DNA of 64,000 bases, taken from Bacillus sp. OV166 (lineage in GTDB: Bacteria > Bacillota > Bacilli > Bacillales > Cytobacillaceae). The DNA lies in contig NZ_FXWM01000001.1 in the NCBI RefSeq assembly GCF_900177675.1, forward strand, positions 2,923,001 through 2,987,000, written 5' to 3'. The notes beneath the pieces were generated by a model, which searched no databases, had not been told where the DNA came from, and worked only from the letters and a program-made list of their open reading frames with translations. A program made the position numbers and the translations under genes. Below are positions 1 to 9,561 of this stretch, piece after piece (position 1 is the stretch's first letter; each line of letters begins with the position of its first letter).

Positions 1-789
1 TCAGGGCAACATTCTTGGAGAAACGGGTATCTTGCCATCGCTGGTCTGCAGTTTGCATTAGTTGTCATTCTTTTCTTCACTTTGCCTTTATGGAATAAGG
101 TTAGAGGAAACAGCATTGTGAACTCAACTAATAAGACAGAAAATACAGATGATGGATTATATGGAGCAGGAGCTAAAAATCGAAAACCTTTGCAAATTAG
201 GGGAGTTAAGCTAGCTTTGATATCTTTCTTGTTTTATTGTGGTGCAGAGTCAACTATGGGACTTTGGGGAAGTAGTTTCCTGATAAATGTTAAAGAATTA
301 TCCGTAGATGCAGCGGCAAAGTGGGTTTCCTTGTATTACGCGGGTATCACAATCGGAAGATTTATTACAGGCTTTATTACCTTGAAAATGAGTAACCGTA
401 TGCTTATTCGGGTGGGGCAAATAATAGCATTAACTGGTGCCGCATTCCTACTCCTACCTTTGCCTTCCACTTTCTCGCTTGTCGGCTTTATTATGGTTGG
501 ATTAGGATTGGCACCGATATTTCCGTGTATGTTGCATGAAACGCCAACACGATTTGGGCAGGAACATTCCCAAACAATCATGGGGTATCAAATGGCCATT
601 GCTTATACAGGTAGTACGTTCCTGCCGCCTCTTCTTGGTTTCATTGCAGTACACTCGTCAATTGGAATCTTCCCATTTGTCATTGCAGGTTTTATTGCAA
701 TAATGCTCTTGGGTTCCGAAAAATTAAATATCAAATTGAATAGAAACAATTTATTAAGTGTAAAAAAGAAAAACTCCACAGTAAATTAA
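1..789 (+). CDS. MFS transporter, C-terminal part (5' end outside window)
   Basis: The reading frame is open from base 1, so the gene starts upstream of the window; about 262 C-terminal residues are visible. They form roughly six hydrophobic segments joined by a hydrophilic central loop (around 95-190 nt), the usual second half of a 12-TM major facilitator. The conserved loop glycine/arginine pattern (AGITIGRFITGF) is present. It is likely a sugar or small-solute permease of the cytoplasmic membrane; the substrate cannot be told from this half. A hairpin terminator follows. Confidence 0.8.
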   Translation, partial: SGQHSWRNGYLAIAGLQFALVVILFFTLPLWNKVRGNSIVNSTNKTENTDDGLYGAGAKNRKPLQIRGVKLALISFLFYCGAESTMGLWGSSFLINVKELSVDAAAKWVSLYYAGITIGRFITGFITLKMSNRMLIRVGQIIALTGAAFLLLPLPSTFSLVGFIMVGLGLAPIFPCMLHETPTRFGQEHSQTIMGYQMAIAYTGSTFLPPLLGFIAVHSSIGIFPFVIAGFIAIMLLGSEKLNIKLNRNNLLSVKKKNSTVN

Positions 790-848
790 TGTATAAATGC
801 TGGTGTATTAGGATTACGAAGAACAACTAGACTGGAAACATATTGTAG

Positions 849-877
849 AAGATCGTCATTAGCGTCGATCTTTTTTC
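849..877 (+). terminator. Rho-independent terminator after MFS gene
   Basis: Inverted repeat AAGATCG...CGATCTT followed by a T run, 60 bases after the MFS stop codon. Confidence 0.7.
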
Positions 878-990
878 TTTGTCGCTGTTTCAGATAAAAG
901 ATTTACTAATTGAAGTATTGGAACCCAATTTATAGTGATAATATTTTATGAATTGGAAAACAATAGTGCTTAGGAAAGGAGGGATTGAGA

Positions 991-1380
991 ATGTATGTGA
1001 AAAAGTGGTTAACTGGATTGGTCGTTATGTTTGCGATGATTGTTGTGATGACAACTCCAGGCTCACTCGATGTATTCGCTGAATCCGGCGTCGTAACACA
1101 GCCTGTTGAGACAGTGAAAGCGATAGAGGTCGAGTTGCTCGATGATTCCTTTAATCCGAGAGTCATCACGATTCCGAATGGAATTACGACAACGCTGATT
1201 TTGAAAAACCAAGGTAAGAAAGAGCACACCTTCACAGTGGAAAAGCTCAGTATTGACACCGAAGTCCAGCCGGGAAAAGAAAAAACCATTACCGTGAAAC
1301 CGAATAGTCCCGGTACATATGACCTGATATGTAGGTACCATTTCCAGGAAGGTATGGCTGGAAAAGTAATTGTCAAATAA
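991..1380 (+). CDS. secreted cupredoxin-domain protein
   Basis: A 129-residue exported protein with an N-terminal signal/anchor helix (about residues 5-30, possible cleavage near VFAES) and one cupredoxin domain. The type-1 copper ligands are visible: His79 (EHTF), then Cys114, His117 and Met122 in CRYHFQEGM. It probably carries electrons or copper outside the membrane. An in-frame TTG lies at 985, but the AAAGGAGGG ribosome binding site is only two bases from it and eight from ATG 991, so ATG 991 is preferred. Monocistronic, between two terminators. Confidence 0.85.
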   Translation: MYVKKWLTGLVVMFAMIVVMTTPGSLDVFAESGVVTQPVETVKAIEVELLDDSFNPRVITIPNGITTTLILKNQGKKEHTFTVEKLSIDTEVQPGKEKTITVKPNSPGTYDLICRYHFQEGMAGKVIVK

Positions 1381-1381
1381 C

Positions 1382-1411
1382 AAGCAGGGCCAATCGGCCT
1401 TGCTTGTTTAA
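1382..1411 (+). terminator. terminator of cupredoxin gene
   Basis: Stem AAGCAGGGCC/GGCCTTGCTT with loop AATC, then TTT; starts right after the stop codon. Confidence 0.85.
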
Positions 1412-1446
1412 TAGGCAAGACTGGAATGATTCACATTTTTCGTTTT

Positions 1447-1483
1447 AAAGACAGCCAGTTTATCGAACTGGCTGTTTTTGCTC
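1447..1483 (+). terminator. second hairpin terminator
   Basis: Perfect stem ACAGCCAGTT/AACTGGCTGT with loop TATCG, then TTTTT. It lies 40 bases after the previous terminator with no gene between. The remaining bases to 1757 hold no gene I can support. Confidence 0.7.
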
Positions 1484-1757
1484 ATTTTTTAACCTTGCGA
1501 CAGAGATTTTCTGTCAACTGCCTACGGTTGTTTTTCTAACCATCTATGTTTAACCAAAATTTTGAATTGTGGTGTTTTTTGCGAAGTATACAGGTGTCCT
1601 TTTTTAATCTAAAAACACATACTAGTAGCCTTACTCTATTCACTTCGCTTAATTCATAGTAAAATTTATTAAAATGGTGTAATTGATTTGCATGATCAAA
1701 AGGATAAAAAGTAGGATAGTTCATTTTAATGGATGAAAAGGAAGGAAGGGCAAAACG

Positions 1758-2465
1758 ATGGATTTCGAAATGGTTATGCAGGAACTCGAAACGCTTAGCA
1801 AGGAACGAATGAAAAAGACTTACATAAGCAATGGTGCACACGAGCCGGTTTTTGGGGTAGCTACAGGTGCCATGAAGCCGCTCGCAAAGAAAATCAAGAA
1901 AAATCAGCCTTTAGCCGATCAGCTTTACGCCACCGGGAACTACGATGCCATGTATTTTGCAGGCATCATTGCGGACCCAATGGTAATGACTGAGGCTGAT
2001 TTTGAGCGTTGGATGGATGGGGCGTATTTTTATATGCTTTCCGATTATGTGGTTGCTGTAACGTTGGCTGAAACTGATATTGCGCAAGATGTTGCCGATA
2101 AATGGATTGCAAGTGGGGAAGAACTTAAAATGTCGGCAGGCTGGAGCTGTTACTGCTGGCTTTTGGGTAATCGACCGGATAGTGAATTTAGCGCCAGCAA
2201 GATTGCCAGTATGCTTGATCAGGTGGAAAATATGATTCACGATTCTCCTGAACGAACAAAATCCGCTATGAATAATTTTATCTACACAGTCGGAATTTCC
2301 TATTTGCCGCTCCATGATAAGTCGGTTGAAACTGCAAAGGCAGTAGGCCCAGTAGAAATCAAGCGGGACAAGAAAAAAAGCAGTATTCTGCTTGCTTCCG
2401 AAAATATTCAAAAGGAAATTGATCGAGGGAAACTTGGTTTCAAACGCAAATATGTAAGGTGTTAG
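1758..2465 (+). CDS. DNA alkylation repair protein (AlkD-like)
   Basis: 235 residues, all-helical, resembling the DNA alkylation repair (HEAT-like) family that excises alkylated bases. Segments typical of the family are the N-terminal EPVFGVATGAMKPLAKK and the downstream LYATGNYDAMYFAGIIADP helices; W, D and R residues suited to an AlkD-like pocket are present but I did not assign the catalytic set. Start ATG is preceded by AAGGAAGGG. It stands alone and ends in a strong terminator. Confidence 0.75.
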   Translation: MDFEMVMQELETLSKERMKKTYISNGAHEPVFGVATGAMKPLAKKIKKNQPLADQLYATGNYDAMYFAGIIADPMVMTEADFERWMDGAYFYMLSDYVVAVTLAETDIAQDVADKWIASGEELKMSAGWSCYCWLLGNRPDSEFSASKIASMLDQVENMIHDSPERTKSAMNNFIYTVGISYLPLHDKSVETAKAVGPVEIKRDKKKSSILLASENIQKEIDRGKLGFKRKYVRC

Positions 2466-2541
2466 CATAGTTTGTAGTGTAACTTCTCTAACTGGGAATG
2501 AGAGCTCCATACATGATGTAGAAGCTTTAAAACAATAAAAT

Positions 2542-2580
2542 AAAAATGGCTTAGTATTCACTGTACTGAGCCATTTTTTT
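2542..2580 (+). terminator. terminator after alkylation repair gene
   Basis: Stem AAAAATGGCTTAGTA / TGTACTGAGCCATTTTT with T tract. Confidence 0.85.
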
Positions 2581-2798
2581 ATGACGAAAATCTTAAGCAA
2601 AAATTCGATATCATTAAGGCTGCATTTCGAATACACGACAAATTATTCATTCTATTATGGGACTATATAATTAAAAACCATGAAAGGTGAGGAATTTTGA
2701 AAGAATTAGCAGGATTTTTGATTTAAATAAAGGAATATATTCTATATAATTTCGAATTATTCATCAATTCTATCAAGATATGAAAGAGGGTATCCGAT

Positions 2799-3374
2799 AT
2801 GAATGAAAATTTCTTTGCTGATTATAAAAACTATATTGTTGTACCGGAAGATGAAAAACAAGTTGGAAATGAAGTATTTGATCCCAAAAATTTTGAAGCC
2901 TTTTATATACTAACATTGTCCATTTTTGATTCCCGTTTATCGACCTGGAAAGATGCAAGTAAATTTGAAATTGATGTTGAAAAAAGTATCAAAATAGTCC
3001 TGAGGGATTTCAATCAAATGGAGCGTAAGAAGTACCATCTTCAATTACTAGAATTTGATAAGTATAAAAACTATTTTATCTTGGCCCTTTCTTCTAAAAC
3101 AAAATTTAATCCAGTGGAAGAAAAGGATCGTATTAATGATCTCATTGATAAAAAAGTAACGAATTCATTTTATGTTGGGCAAAATTGGTTCAACCTCATT
3201 GGTGATAAAGGAAGAGTTGCCCGTAAACTCTTTTGCTACTCCTTTAAGGAATATTTGGCCCAGGACCAAAACCATTTAAAAAGGGAAGAAAAATACGAAA
3301 ACATCAGTGAATTCATCCCTAAAAAAGGAGAAATGAAGCTGATTAAAAGCTCGCTGAAAAAGGATATTCTCTAA
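2799..3374 (+). CDS. hypothetical cytoplasmic protein
   Basis: 191 residues, no signal peptide or membrane helix, rich in charged and aromatic residues. I do not recognise the family. Start ATG has GAAAGAGGG eight bases upstream. Codon use matches the neighbours. A terminator hairpin separates it from the downstream protease gene, so it appears monocistronic. Confidence 0.7.
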   Translation: MNENFFADYKNYIVVPEDEKQVGNEVFDPKNFEAFYILTLSIFDSRLSTWKDASKFEIDVEKSIKIVLRDFNQMERKKYHLQLLEFDKYKNYFILALSSKTKFNPVEEKDRINDLIDKKVTNSFYVGQNWFNLIGDKGRVARKLFCYSFKEYLAQDQNHLKREEKYENISEFIPKKGEMKLIKSSLKKDIL

Positions 3375-3456
3375 CTGCACAGGTAACCGGTGACTTGCCT
3401 TGGCAGGTGCGGATTTTTGTGGATAGAACGTGTATTCAAATATTTTACCTATTATT

Positions 3457-3485
3457 GGGCATCCTCTATTTGAGGATGTTTTTGC
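3457..3485 (+). terminator. hairpin terminator
   Basis: CATCCTC tattt GAGGATG followed by TTTTT. Confidence 0.8.
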
Positions 3486-3507
3486 TAACCAAGAGGGGTG
3501 AAATTTT

Positions 3508-4566
3508 TTGAAATGCCCGCAATGTGTTTATACCAATCCAGATGGAGTGAAGTTCTGCCTAAGCTGCGGAGAAAAGTTTTTTAAAAATAACACACAAGAG
3601 GATGAAAATAGCTTTTTTTATGAGTTTGCCCATTACGTTGATATGGTCCCAAGATTCCAACGATCGATTGAACCAAAATTTCAAAACATATTTTCGCGTG
3701 TTTTCCGTAATCATAGTGAACTGGAAGCGGACCGGCTGTTTATCGTAGGAACTGCGCTTACGACACCAAAAATTTCGGAAGTGAAAGACACTTGGCCAAA
3801 ACCATGGCTTTTTGCAAGGGTATTCATCATTTCGCTTCTTGCATTCGTAGGCTTTTATATAGGTGTGAGCTATTTTAGAAATGTGAACTTTATACCCGGA
3901 CTCATTATTGTTGGTGCTTTTGCTGTTCCGTTTACAACGTTAATCTTCTTCTGGGAGATGAATGCTCCGCAAAATATTGCCTTTTATCGAGTGATATACG
4001 TCGTGATGATCGGTGGGATTCTCTCCATGTTAGTCGCACTTGTATTTTTCGATATATTGAAAAACAATATCAATCCGATAACGATTGGAATTGCTGAGGA
4101 ACTTGCCAAAGCAATTACGGTCATTACGTTTGTTCGATACCGAAAATATAGATATATTCTAAACGGCCTTCTCATTGGTGCTGCAGTTGGAGCCGGTTTT
4201 GCCGCGTTTGAAACAGCTGGATATGCTCTAAGGGCACTGCTTTCTGGGGATGGTGCAACTCTCTACAACACGATCCTATGGAGAGGGATCTTTGCACCCG
4301 GCGGCCATATTGCCTGGGCAGCACTGACTGGTGCAGCATTCTGTAGAGTACAAGGAGACCATCCATTTAATCTTAACATGCTATTCCGCTTTAGGTTTTT
4401 ACGCGTCTTTATCTTAGTGGTTCTGATGCATGCATTATGGGACACTCCTATAACAGGAATGTTCCCCTTCGGACAGATTTTTCTAATGCTAGCTTCATGG
4501 GTAGTTGTCTTCCTGCTCATCCGTGCTGGCCTTAAGGAAATTGGAGAAAGAAAAATAAATGTTTAA
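3508..4566 (+). CDS. zinc-ribbon PrsW-family intramembrane protease
   Basis: 352 residues. The N-terminus is a zinc ribbon (CPQC at residues 3-6, CLSCG near 17-21), followed by a cytosolic linker and about eight membrane helices. The PrsW glutamic-protease signatures are present: EELAK (E197/E198), FETAGY, GGHIAWAALTG and HALWD. PrsW enzymes cleave membrane proteins such as anti-sigma factor RsiW; the substrate here is unknown. TTG start with AGAGGGGTG eight bases upstream; no other in-frame start precedes the zinc ribbon. The zinc-ribbon fusion is longer than the classic PrsW and may sense a signal or bind a partner. Confidence 0.85.
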   Translation: MKCPQCVYTNPDGVKFCLSCGEKFFKNNTQEDENSFFYEFAHYVDMVPRFQRSIEPKFQNIFSRVFRNHSELEADRLFIVGTALTTPKISEVKDTWPKPWLFARVFIISLLAFVGFYIGVSYFRNVNFIPGLIIVGAFAVPFTTLIFFWEMNAPQNIAFYRVIYVVMIGGILSMLVALVFFDILKNNINPITIGIAEELAKAITVITFVRYRKYRYILNGLLIGAAVGAGFAAFETAGYALRALLSGDGATLYNTILWRGIFAPGGHIAWAALTGAAFCRVQGDHPFNLNMLFRFRFLRVFILVVLMHALWDTPITGMFPFGQIFLMLASWVVVFLLIRAGLKEIGERKINV

Positions 4567-4741
4567 GGAGCAGAGGAGAGTTCTTCTGTTTCTTTTTTTA
4601 TATTAAGCAAATGTCTTTGTAGTCCCTAAGTCCTATTTTATATAGGAACAATGAACTAAAATTATCCTTTCATATTGACAGCATCCATGGCAAATTTTAT
4701 ATTAATACTCAAGATAAGTATTCAGAATTAACAGACATCTA

Positions 4742-4771
4742 TTTCAAATAGAAACCGGTTTCTATTTGAAA
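4742..4771. promoter_or_regulatory. LacI-type operator O1 (30-bp perfect palindrome)
   Basis: Core ATAGAAACCGGTTTCTAT, with the palindrome continuing perfectly six bases further on each side. The central CG dyad is typical of LacI/GalR operators. It lies 160 bases before the GH30 gene, whose presumed regulator is at 8306. Confidence 0.8.
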
Positions 4772-4840
4772 AAATAACAGCACGTATCCTTACTTAAAAT
4801 TTATTCATACAAAACTACTAGATATATTTTTTTTCGCTAA

Positions 4841-4860
4841 TATAGAAACCGGTTTCTATA
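4841..4860. promoter_or_regulatory. LacI-type operator O2 (20-bp perfect palindrome)
   Basis: TATAGAAACCGGTTTCTATA, same 18-bp core as O1. Centre-to-centre distance to O1 is about 94 bp, near nine helical turns, so repression by looping is possible. The rest of the 4567-4931 gap is AT-rich promoter sequence. Confidence 0.8.
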
Positions 4861-4931
4861 CCAACAAATTTAGGAGGTAATCATAAAAGTAACTGTCTCA
4901 ATCTAGGAAAATAGTAAAAGGGGGATATAAC

Positions 4932-7900
4932 ATGGTAAAAGCTAATTTTAAACAAATGGCTAAAAAGATTTTAACATGCGGTTCGGCCACGGCCCTTACC
5001 CTAAGTTTGCTCGCACCTGCAGCACCTGTAGCAATTGCCGCCGAAGAAGCCCAATCGAACACTGTAACAGAGAAGGTGAAATTAGACCCAAGTTATCAAC
5101 AGGCACCATTTGATGGCTGGGGAACAGCACTTGTATGGTTTGCTAATATTACGGGAGGCTGGCCGGATGAAGTAAAAAATCAATTAGCCGATGCCCTTTA
5201 TGGCAAGGATGGACTTAATTTTAATATTGCTCGATATAATATAGGCGGTGGTGATTCACCAGAGACCACTCCGTACATGCGTCTTGGCGGAGCAGTCCCA
5301 GGTTATTGGAATCGGCCGGCCGAATTTGGACCGCCCAATGGTAACACAGCAGGCTGGACAGAGCCGAAGAATTGGTGGGACCCTAAAAACCCTGACCATT
5401 GGAACTGGAGCGCTGATGCCAACCAGCAATGGTGGCTGAAAGCAGCTAAGTCTAGAGGGGCTGATACGTTTGAAGCCTTTTCAAATTCGGCACCATACTT
5501 TATGACGCAAAGTGGATACGTATCCGGAAACTGGGATGCAAACAAAGATAACCTGAAGCCTGATCAATACACGAATTTTGCCAGCTATTTAACGGGAGTT
5601 GTGGACCATTTACAGCAAGAAACAGGGATTAAATTTAAAACGCTTTCACCGGTAAATGAACCCAATACTAACTATTGGGGAGCCAAAGGCAGACAGGAAG
5701 GATCACACTGGGCACCGGCATCACAAGCGAAAATGATTAATGAGGTGAAAACACAATTAACCGAAAAAGGTTTGAATACCGTTGTCTCGTCAATGGACGA
5801 AACCAATCCATCAAAATTCCGATCCAATTGGGATGCCTACAATACGGAAACCCGCAATAATATTGGACAGTTGAATGTACATACGTACGGAACGGGAGAA
5901 AGAAATGGTGCCAGAGATATTGCCAAGGGTGCGGGAAAAAAACTATGGATGTCCGAGGTTGATCTAAGTGTCGGCGGCCAGAATCATGAGGACATCAAGC
6001 CAGGGATTGCTATATCAGAAAGAATCCAGGCGGATATCCAGCAGCTCGAGCCGGAAGCATGGGTGCTTTGGCAAGCAGTTGAAGATGAAGTAAACATGAG
6101 GCCTGAGCATGAAAATGGCAACTGGGGTTTGATTCAGGTTGATTTTGCCGCAAAGGATTTCAGCAATTTTAAAATATACAAAAATAAAAAATACTACGCA
6201 GTGGGCAACTACAGTAAATTTATCCGCCCTGGCGACCAGTTTATCAACACAAACAACCAAAATACCTTGGCCGCCATTGATGCGAAAGATGACTCCGTTG
6301 TCGTCGTTTATACCAATTCAACTGCGGAACAAAAAGTAGTCAACTTAGACTTATCTGGATTTGAAACGATAAATGGTACAGCATCGGCAACGCCATATGT
6401 AACATCGGCCACCGATAATTTGCAGAAAAAAGAAGACATCAAGGTAAAGGATGAAAAATTAGCAGCGGTGGTTCCCGCACAATCGATTACAACATTCGTC
6501 GTATCCGGTGTTTCTGGAGTCAACAAGGATGCCGGATTCTTAAATAATCATGATAAATACAAAATTAGCAATCTAAATAGTGGAAAGGTCCTGGATATCA
6601 CTCAGGATGGCAAGATTGTGCAAAAATCCTATGACCGCGATAAAGCGAGCCAGCAATGGAGCCTTCAAAAAGTGACCAATGGATACAGCTCCAAGGAATT
6701 ATATAAAATCGTCGACACCAACAGTGGCAAAGTAATTGGTGTAGAAAATGGGTCCGCTGTGGAACAAACCTATCAAAACACTGTCAGCCAAAAGTGGATG
6801 TTATCCACCTCAGGCAATCAGCAATACACTTTCATTAACGCAGCAAACGGTCAGCTGCTGGAAGTTGGCGGCGCGTCAACAATAGAAGATGCTGGTGTGG
6901 ACGTCTGGTCAGCGAATGCTGGAAAGAATCAGAGTTGGAAAATCGACAAGTCCGGAATTGTAGAAATTGAGCCTGCCAATGTCGTTGTCACGAAGAAAAA
7001 AATCGCACCGGAACTGCCACAGGAGATAACTGCTATTTACGGTGACGGGATAAAAGTGCAAAAAGCGGTCCAATGGGAGCCGGTTGTACCTGATCAATAT
7101 GACAGGGAAACCTTTTTTACCGTGAAGGGCACGGTAGAAGGAACGAACATCCCAGCAGTTGCCAATGTTACCGTCAGCAAAGTGGAAAGTGTCGAACCAA
7201 TTAAAGTGAAAACTGTTCCAGGTAAAGCGCCGGAACTGCCTGAATTTGTTCCTGCTAAACTTAAAATCGGTACAGAAGGAAACGTACGTGTGAATTGGGA
7301 AACAATTGACCCAAGCAAGTATGAAACGCTTGCCAAATTTACCGTAAAAGGCTCGATTCCGTATAGTCCGGTTAAATTAACTGCCAATGTGCAAGTCACC
7401 AAACCGGCATTGCAGAACATTGCCTTAAACCTTCCAGGCTCTGATCAGGAGTTTCCAAAGGCAACCGCTTCCTTTACAGGACAGTATGATAAAGCCGCAA
7501 ATGTTAACGATGGTGAAATCTCTTCCATTCGCTGGACGAATTGGGATCCAAACAGCTGGAGGTCAGAAGATTGGGTAGCAATTGATTTTGGGAGTGAAGA
7601 TACGATTTCTACACTCGATTTGCATTTTTATGATGATGGGGGTGGAACGAGACCACCAGCATCCCTACAGCTTGAGTACTGGGATGGTACCGAATGGAAG
7701 GCCATCGATGGTACCCAATTAGATGTGAATGCGAAAAAGGACTTAACGGTGAATTTTGCACCAGTAACCACATCGAAGGTCCGAGTGGTGATGAAAGCGA
7801 TGCCGAATACATGCATTGCGATTTCGGAAATTGAGGTATTTGGAAAAGGAGATGTCACGAAGGCTGAACCAAGCATTGGCGATGATGCAACACTTGAGAG

Positions 7901-8114
7901 CATCTTAATCGATGGGAAGCCGCTAAAGGATTTCCAACCTGACCAATTTACTTATGATGTGAAGGAAAAAGCATCGAATTCTCCTGTTGTTACTGCAGTA
8001 ACCAACGACCTATTTGCCTCTTATCAGGTATCTGAAGTAGAGGACGCTGCTGTGATCACAGTAAAATCGGAGGATGGGCTCCGGACTGAAACCTATACGG
8101 TTAAATTTAGATAA
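4932..8114 (+). CDS. secreted multidomain GH30 glycosidase (endo-beta-1,6-galactanase-like)
   Basis: 1060 residues. Signal peptide about 1-37 (cleavage near AIAA-EEA). The catalytic GH30 TIM barrel plus beta domain covers about 50-530, with acid/base Glu243 in SPVNEPN and nucleophile Glu342 in WMSEVD. Then come a ricin-B type lectin repeat (about 541-675), two bacterial Ig-like modules (about 683-823), an F5/8C discoidin domain (about 831-971) and a C-terminal cadherin-like sandwich (984-1060). The barrel most resembles bacterial beta-1,6-galactanases acting on arabinogalactan side chains; the glycan specificity is inferred. Two operators precede it and a LacI regulator follows. Confidence 0.85.
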   Translation: MVKANFKQMAKKILTCGSATALTLSLLAPAAPVAIAAEEAQSNTVTEKVKLDPSYQQAPFDGWGTALVWFANITGGWPDEVKNQLADALYGKDGLNFNIARYNIGGGDSPETTPYMRLGGAVPGYWNRPAEFGPPNGNTAGWTEPKNWWDPKNPDHWNWSADANQQWWLKAAKSRGADTFEAFSNSAPYFMTQSGYVSGNWDANKDNLKPDQYTNFASYLTGVVDHLQQETGIKFKTLSPVNEPNTNYWGAKGRQEGSHWAPASQAKMINEVKTQLTEKGLNTVVSSMDETNPSKFRSNWDAYNTETRNNIGQLNVHTYGTGERNGARDIAKGAGKKLWMSEVDLSVGGQNHEDIKPGIAISERIQADIQQLEPEAWVLWQAVEDEVNMRPEHENGNWGLIQVDFAAKDFSNFKIYKNKKYYAVGNYSKFIRPGDQFINTNNQNTLAAIDAKDDSVVVVYTNSTAEQKVVNLDLSGFETINGTASATPYVTSATDNLQKKEDIKVKDEKLAAVVPAQSITTFVVSGVSGVNKDAGFLNNHDKYKISNLNSGKVLDITQDGKIVQKSYDRDKASQQWSLQKVTNGYSSKELYKIVDTNSGKVIGVENGSAVEQTYQNTVSQKWMLSTSGNQQYTFINAANGQLLEVGGASTIEDAGVDVWSANAGKNQSWKIDKSGIVEIEPANVVVTKKKIAPELPQEITAIYGDGIKVQKAVQWEPVVPDQYDRETFFTVKGTVEGTNIPAVANVTVSKVESVEPIKVKTVPGKAPELPEFVPAKLKIGTEGNVRVNWETIDPSKYETLAKFTVKGSIPYSPVKLTANVQVTKPALQNIALNLPGSDQEFPKATASFTGQYDKAANVNDGEISSIRWTNWDPNSWRSEDWVAIDFGSEDTISTLDLHFYDDGGGTRPPASLQLEYWDGTEWKAIDGTQLDVNAKKDLTVNFAPVTTSKVRVVMKAMPNTCIAISEIEVFGKGDVTKAEPSIGDDATLESILIDGKPLKDFQPDQFTYDVKEKASNSPVVTAVTNDLFASYQVSEVEDAAVITVKSEDGLRTETYTVKFR

Positions 8115-8121
8115 TCCAATT

Positions 8122-8164
8122 GGTCATAGTTGAGGATGCTGTAGTCCACAACTATGACTTTTTA
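8122..8164 (+). terminator. terminator of GH30 gene
   Basis: GTCATAGTTG ... CAACTATGAC stem with following T run. Confidence 0.8.
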
Positions 8165-8305
8165 TTGCCATTTTTTCCCCCGCCTTCACGTTCACCCTAT
8201 CGACTACCATCTTTCTATTAAAATAGATTACAATTGGAAGAAAGATACTTAAGATAAAACCGATTACTATATTTAGGTTTATATCTCTAAGAAGGGGGGC
8301 TTCAG

Positions 8306-9337
8306 TTGGACAAAAAAACGTTTACCATCTATGATATTGCCGAAGCCACAAATGTATCTCCGGCAACTGTATCGCGGGTCCTAAATGGCAATTATCCAGT
8401 CAGCAAAAAAACAAAAGAGAAGGTGCTGGCGAAAATACAGGAATATAATTTTCAGCCAAACAGTATTGCAAGAAGTTTATCAAAAAAAGAAACAAAGATG
8501 ATCGGGCTGATTTTGCCAGACATCACGAATCCATTCTTTTCAAGCTTCTGCATGAAATTGGAGAAATACGCTCAAAAAAAGGGATATACGATATTCTTAT
8601 GTAATTCTATGAACGATAGCGAGATGGAGTCCGTTTACCTAAAGGTTCTCTCGGAACGCCAGGTCGAAGGGATCATCATGATGGGCGGCCGGATTAATAA
8701 ATCGTTAACGGATGCGGAAGATGCCGCTGAGGTGCAAGAGGTTATGAAAAAGATCCCTATTTTGATGGTCAACGGAGAGATGGACGGTGTCGATTGTTAT
8801 AAAGTGAAATCCGATGAGCTGTTGGGTATGAAGATGATTGTCGAGCATTTAGTCGAAATGGGGCACAAAAAAATTGGCTTGCTGGGAGGAAAGCAGGGGA
8901 TCACTTCAACCGATATAAAAGTAGAGGGATTCAGGCAGAACCTGGTGGACAAGGGTCTAGTTTATCATCCTGAATGGCATATTTACAGTGGTTTTTCGGT
9001 AGGAAGCGGACAAAAAGCGATGAACATGCTGTTAGAAAACAAGGAGCTGCCAACGGCCATTATTTGTATGAATGATATGATTGCCTCCGGAGCTTTAGTT
9101 GCGTGCAATCAGCAACAGATCAATCCCAAGAAATTTGCCTTTGTAGGCTATGATGATTCGTTTGTCGCAGATATCTTGACGCCGAGCCTTACCTCGATTA
9201 ACCATGATTACGAAAAACTTGGCAGGGTGGCACTAGATTTAATAATCAACGCAAAAAATGAGCAAGAAGTACCCGAAGTAACAAAAGAAGTAACGATTGA
9301 ACCCTTTCTCACCAAGAGGAACTCCACTGATTGGTGA
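8306..9337 (+). CDS. LacI-family transcriptional regulator
   Basis: 343 residues. N-terminal LacI helix-turn-helix (YDIAEATNVSPATVSRVLNG, about residues 8-27) with hinge helix, then a periplasmic-binding-protein-like sensor domain. TTG start, with GAAGGGGGG six bases upstream. It follows the GH30 gene and separates from it by a terminator, so it has its own promoter. It very likely binds the two ACCGGT-centred palindromes at 4742 and 4841 and releases them on binding a galactan-derived sugar. This pairing is an inference from position. Confidence 0.88.
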   Translation: MDKKTFTIYDIAEATNVSPATVSRVLNGNYPVSKKTKEKVLAKIQEYNFQPNSIARSLSKKETKMIGLILPDITNPFFSSFCMKLEKYAQKKGYTIFLCNSMNDSEMESVYLKVLSERQVEGIIMMGGRINKSLTDAEDAAEVQEVMKKIPILMVNGEMDGVDCYKVKSDELLGMKMIVEHLVEMGHKKIGLLGGKQGITSTDIKVEGFRQNLVDKGLVYHPEWHIYSGFSVGSGQKAMNMLLENKELPTAIICMNDMIASGALVACNQQQINPKKFAFVGYDDSFVADILTPSLTSINHDYEKLGRVALDLIINAKNEQEVPEVTKEVTIEPFLTKRNSTDW

Positions 9338-9490
9338 CTACCACGCTGCTGGCAGGAAGAATTATGCTGGTGACTTCGTTAATACTTCAAGTCATTGATT
9401 CTAAAAATGTGAACAAATAGGTGAAAAAATTGAAAAAATGGTTTATAATCATTTAGTCATTTAAAATTATATAGTTCGCATTTTGCGAAA

Positions 9491-9524
9491 GTGGTTCTAG
9501 CCCCCCACATTAAAAAAACTAAGA
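9491..9524 (+). ncRNA. preQ1-I riboswitch aptamer
   Basis: GTGG TTCTAGC CCCC CCAC stem-loop followed by the A-rich tail ATTAAAAAAACTAAG. This matches the preQ1 class I layout (TTCTAGC loop, CTAA tail). It sits directly before queC and controls it through the following terminator. Confidence 0.88.
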
Positions 9525-9528
9525 TGAA

Positions 9529-9561
9529 GCAGCACTTCTATCTTGGGGTGCTGTTTTTTTC
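9529..9561 (+). terminator. preQ1 riboswitch expression-platform terminator
   Basis: AGCAC...GGTGCT stem with seven or more Ts, four bases after the aptamer tail. Binding of preQ1 should favour termination of queCDE transcription. Confidence 0.8.

Noticed and set aside
1911..2636. 241-residue minus-strand frame opposite the alkylation repair gene
   Set aside because: Shadow of a well-supported plus-strand gene; composition is not protein-like and it runs through a terminator.
8212..8226. TCTATT-AA-AATAGA repeat before the LacI gene as third operator
   Set aside because: Shares only ATAGA with the two strong operators and lacks the ACCGGT centre.
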